From assembly GCF_037038585.1 (NCBI RefSeq), contig NC_092523.1, positions 26,417,501 to 26,481,500 of the forward strand: DNA of 64,000 nucleotides, in the 5' to 3' direction. The notes beneath the pieces are model-generated. The model was not told the DNA's origin and ran no database searches. It worked only from the letters and a program-made list of their open reading frames with translations. This document shows positions 61,370 through 64,000 of this stretch, piece after piece. This stretch comes from Patagioenas fasciata (lineage: Eukaryota > Chordata > Aves > Columbiformes > Columbidae). The number at the start of each line of letters is the position of its first letter. Positions within the stretch are counted from its first letter, which is position 1. The position numbers and the translations under genes are program-made.

Positions 61370-64000
61370 TTGTCTGCCTAAGTATATGCATTTTCTCTTG
61401 CCTAATGTTTTCTTTAGGTCATTTACTCACTGAAGCATCTCTGGTGCAGGGTTTGTAACATGCTCTAGATTTCTGCCTCAGCCGACTTAGTGGACAGCAG
61501 ATACTCCTGCCTGTCTGATAGTATCTAATTACAAAGTCAAGGGGTGCATATTTCAGTAGCACACTCTGAGACACTGAAAGATGATATTCAGAGACAGAGA
61601 AGGGCATATCAGCCATTGATTTAGGTCACTGAAGCAATTCACTACTGTATGAATAACATTAGTTGAATGCTATGTCTGAACATAGTAAAACCCCTTAAAA
61701 ATCTCATATGATTATGATCATGATAAAGGTTGACGTTAACATTTCAGCTTTTGCCAAAGTGTTGTACCAGCCCACTAATCTTAGCAGAAAAATATTCTGT
61801 CTTTCTTAGAATACAGTTCCTCACTTAAAGCAAAATATAGAGCTATGTTTTGGGGTTTCGTTTGTGTTCGTTGTTTGAAACAAGCACAGGAAAAAGAGGA
61901 GTACTTTAAAAGAACCAAGTGTAAATTTGCAGGTTATGTCACCATTGAAACAGATTATATATGTATATGAATGTAAATAGCTATTCTTTCCATGCCAATG
62001 AGATTAAACCACAAATTTATACTTTCTATCCAGAGGGAGGATTGAAAAAAATAAAAATCTCATGATTACTTTCGTGGTGTCGCTGTCAGAGCTTTCATTT
62101 GCAACCAAATAAAAATGAGGTTAACAACCTAATTCTTTTGCTGCTGGGCTTATCTGTTTACTTGCTTACAAACATGGTCATATACATAGGTTTTAAAAAA
62201 GAAAAATCTTATCGGTGTTACTAGTAATCACTTTATGCCCCAAGGTCCAGCATTGGTCCTTACACCACAAGTAGAAAAGCATTGGCTTGGACCGTGTCCT
62301 TTACTCTGAATTTGCACCACAAAAATATCCACATTATTATTTTTGATGCAAAGATAACGAGCCACCCAAAGTCCTCAAGGCACACAGGGAAATGTAATTA
62401 AAAATTATTTAAGAAAATGTATCGCCTTGGGAAAGCCGTTAATGACAAATATGCTGAAGAAATAAACTAGTATTATTATTCAGTAATTCATTTTACAAAT
62501 TACCCTCACAAATAGGTGTGTGAGTGATGTCAGCTCAGACTGTGGGGACTGGTCAGGGCCAGAGTAGTGATGGGACCAGTAGAGAAACACAGACTGGTTT
62601 TGCTGCTGCTTCTGTTGCACTGGACCCAAATGCCAGGGATAAGACACAGCACAGGTCTGAGCCCCGAGACATCTCAGGGAGTTTGACAGCACATATATTT
62701 AAATGTCTTTCAGAAGCACCATGGAAACACCTGACTGTTATACAATATTTTCAGAGCTACTGAGAGGTCTGTGATTATTGTCATGAAAGCTGTTAAACAG
62801 AAAAGGCAAATTCTTAAACACATATTTTAGGAGTATGATTCCTAAATATTTCATATTTCTGTGGCTCCAGTACTGCACAGTTTTCAAAAAAGTACCTCAA
62901 AAACAAACTGGAGATTCATCTATTCTGTAATATATTTGTTGCTGTACACTTACACTGGCTACCAGGATTTCTTTAAAAAAAAAGATTCAGGATGTCATGT
63001 TTCAGTGGCCTTCTCTCTGTTTTATAATTTACTTGATTTACTGTCTCTTTTCTGTCATATTTTTCACCTTCTTATTTCTAAATTTAGTTTGTACTCCTCT
63101 TCCTTTGTCAGTATCCTGACATTTTGGGTTTTGCTATAATTTATTTTTGGTTATTTCTCTCTTTTCAGCCCTTTTCCAGTCTTCTGCATCCCTCTGTTTT
63201 GTTGCTTATCTGCTCGCTCTATTAAGCCTCCTCTTTTTTTATCAGCAATTTCTTCCTTTGTTTTGTGGTCTCTCTTGATTCTAAACTCACGTTTTTAATC
63301 TCATGACATCTGTCATGCTGTTTACAGAAGACTTGCTCAGTTAAATATTATATTTTGTTGAAACCATGTCAGATGTACGCTGGTGGAATGGCAGAAGAAT
63401 AGGTTTCCCATAGTTGGACACCGAAGTTTAACTAACTCCTCATTTGGGAAAACCCTGATCCACCTAGTGGAGAAGTCTGGGAAAAGACTGAGTAAGGTGC
63501 AAAATAAAGATATTTAGGTTTTCTCATGTTCAATCATGAACAGAATTGAACCGGTGCAACAAATGTCTTTTCTCTCTAGACAGAGAAAAAAAGGGGCAGC
63601 TGTTCCTGAGTCACTGGGAAGGCGTCTGTGTCAGGCAGTGATGCAGGTCATGCTGCTGCTGGTGCTGCCTACTTGAAACTCACAAATAAAATGCAAGTTC
63701 TTCAGGGTGATGCAATAAAATAGATACTGCCTTCAGACCCTTTGGGAGATGACAGCACTGTGCTGTTAAATTAGTCCTTTTAAATAATTTCCCTATAAAA
63801 TCTTAAATCCCTTCCTTGACACTCTTTCTACTCTGCTTCTTTGAAGCACACTCTTGCTCCATGTGCATGGGGTTTTCTAAATCTGACACAAAAGTAGCCA
63901 CCTCAGACCAAAGATTTCCATAAGCTTCAGGTAAAAATGAGAATCCCATTTACAGATAGTGCAAGAAAGTTGTCAATGTAAGTTGCTCTGCATCTTTTGG

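Larger units (their letters stand above)
38778..64000 (+). other. GRXCR1: GRXCR1 first coding intron (5' part, runs off window)
   Basis: From the donor onwards I found no frame encoding the glutaredoxin-like part or the CxxC-rich C-terminus of GRXCR1 on the + strand. The intron is thus inferred to be longer than 25.2 kb, in line with the long first introns of this gene in other vertebrates. Except for the GC-rich block at about 42000-42640 it is AT-rich and poor in recognisable repeats. Open frames of 127-156 codons (41393-41776, 51617-52084, 59939-60409, 43676-44077) show no domain I know and are most likely chance. Confidence 0.7.

Noticed and set aside
1..64000. CRISPR arrays, operons, tRNA or rRNA genes
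   Set aside because: No spaced direct repeats, no gene clusters and no RNA-gene box elements were seen; the window is vertebrate nuclear DNA.

Overview
This window is vertebrate nuclear DNA, most likely from a bird and probably from Neoaves. The clues are: CR1 LINE fragments with the avian 3' end and reverse-transcriptase frame; a decayed solo LTR whose blocks match an endogenous retrovirus LTR I recognise from many avian genomes; a foldback hAT-type element seen in birds; low repeat density; and AT-rich, non-operonic sequence with single-exon coding islands. Crocodilians and turtles also carry CR1, so the bird call is strong but not absolute. There are no bacterial, plasmid or phage features. 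The frequent 60-150 codon open frames are what chance gives in AT-rich DNA.

Only one protein-coding exon is convincing. It is the first coding exon of GRXCR1 (glutaredoxin and cysteine-rich domain containing 1, a stereocilia protein of inner-ear hair cells; the human deafness locus DFNB25), on the + strand at 38382-38777. It ends at a consensus splice donor. The glutaredoxin and cysteine-rich exons are not seen in the remaining 25 kb, so the rest of the window reads as the start of a long first coding intron.

Layout: 1-38117 is the 5' intergenic (or 5' noncoding-intron) side. It carries a one-armed hAT-type MITE (5571-5662), a CpG-richer LTR/promoter-like unit (about 6045-6800), a CR1 3' end (6871-7055, minus), a CR1 reverse-transcriptase relic (about 14575-14990, minus), a CR1 ORF1-like relic (about 22280-22860, plus), a solo LTR (30553-31131, minus) and simple repeats. 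38118-38381 is the probable 5' UTR, headed by a strong 3' splice-site-like tract. 38778-64000 is intron, AT-rich except for a GC-rich block at about 42000-42640. That block contains two near-perfect RFX X-box palindromes 58 bp apart.

The most interesting non-annotated signal is this paired X-box block inside a hair-cell gene, because RFX factors are known hair-cell and ciliary regulators. Next come the unusual 5' end of GRXCR1 (candidate upstream noncoding exon, three in-frame ATGs and an overlapping uORF), a 26-bp palindrome at 47567-47592 and a perfect 10-bp-stem hairpin at 59817-59840. No undescribed multi-gene system is visible.
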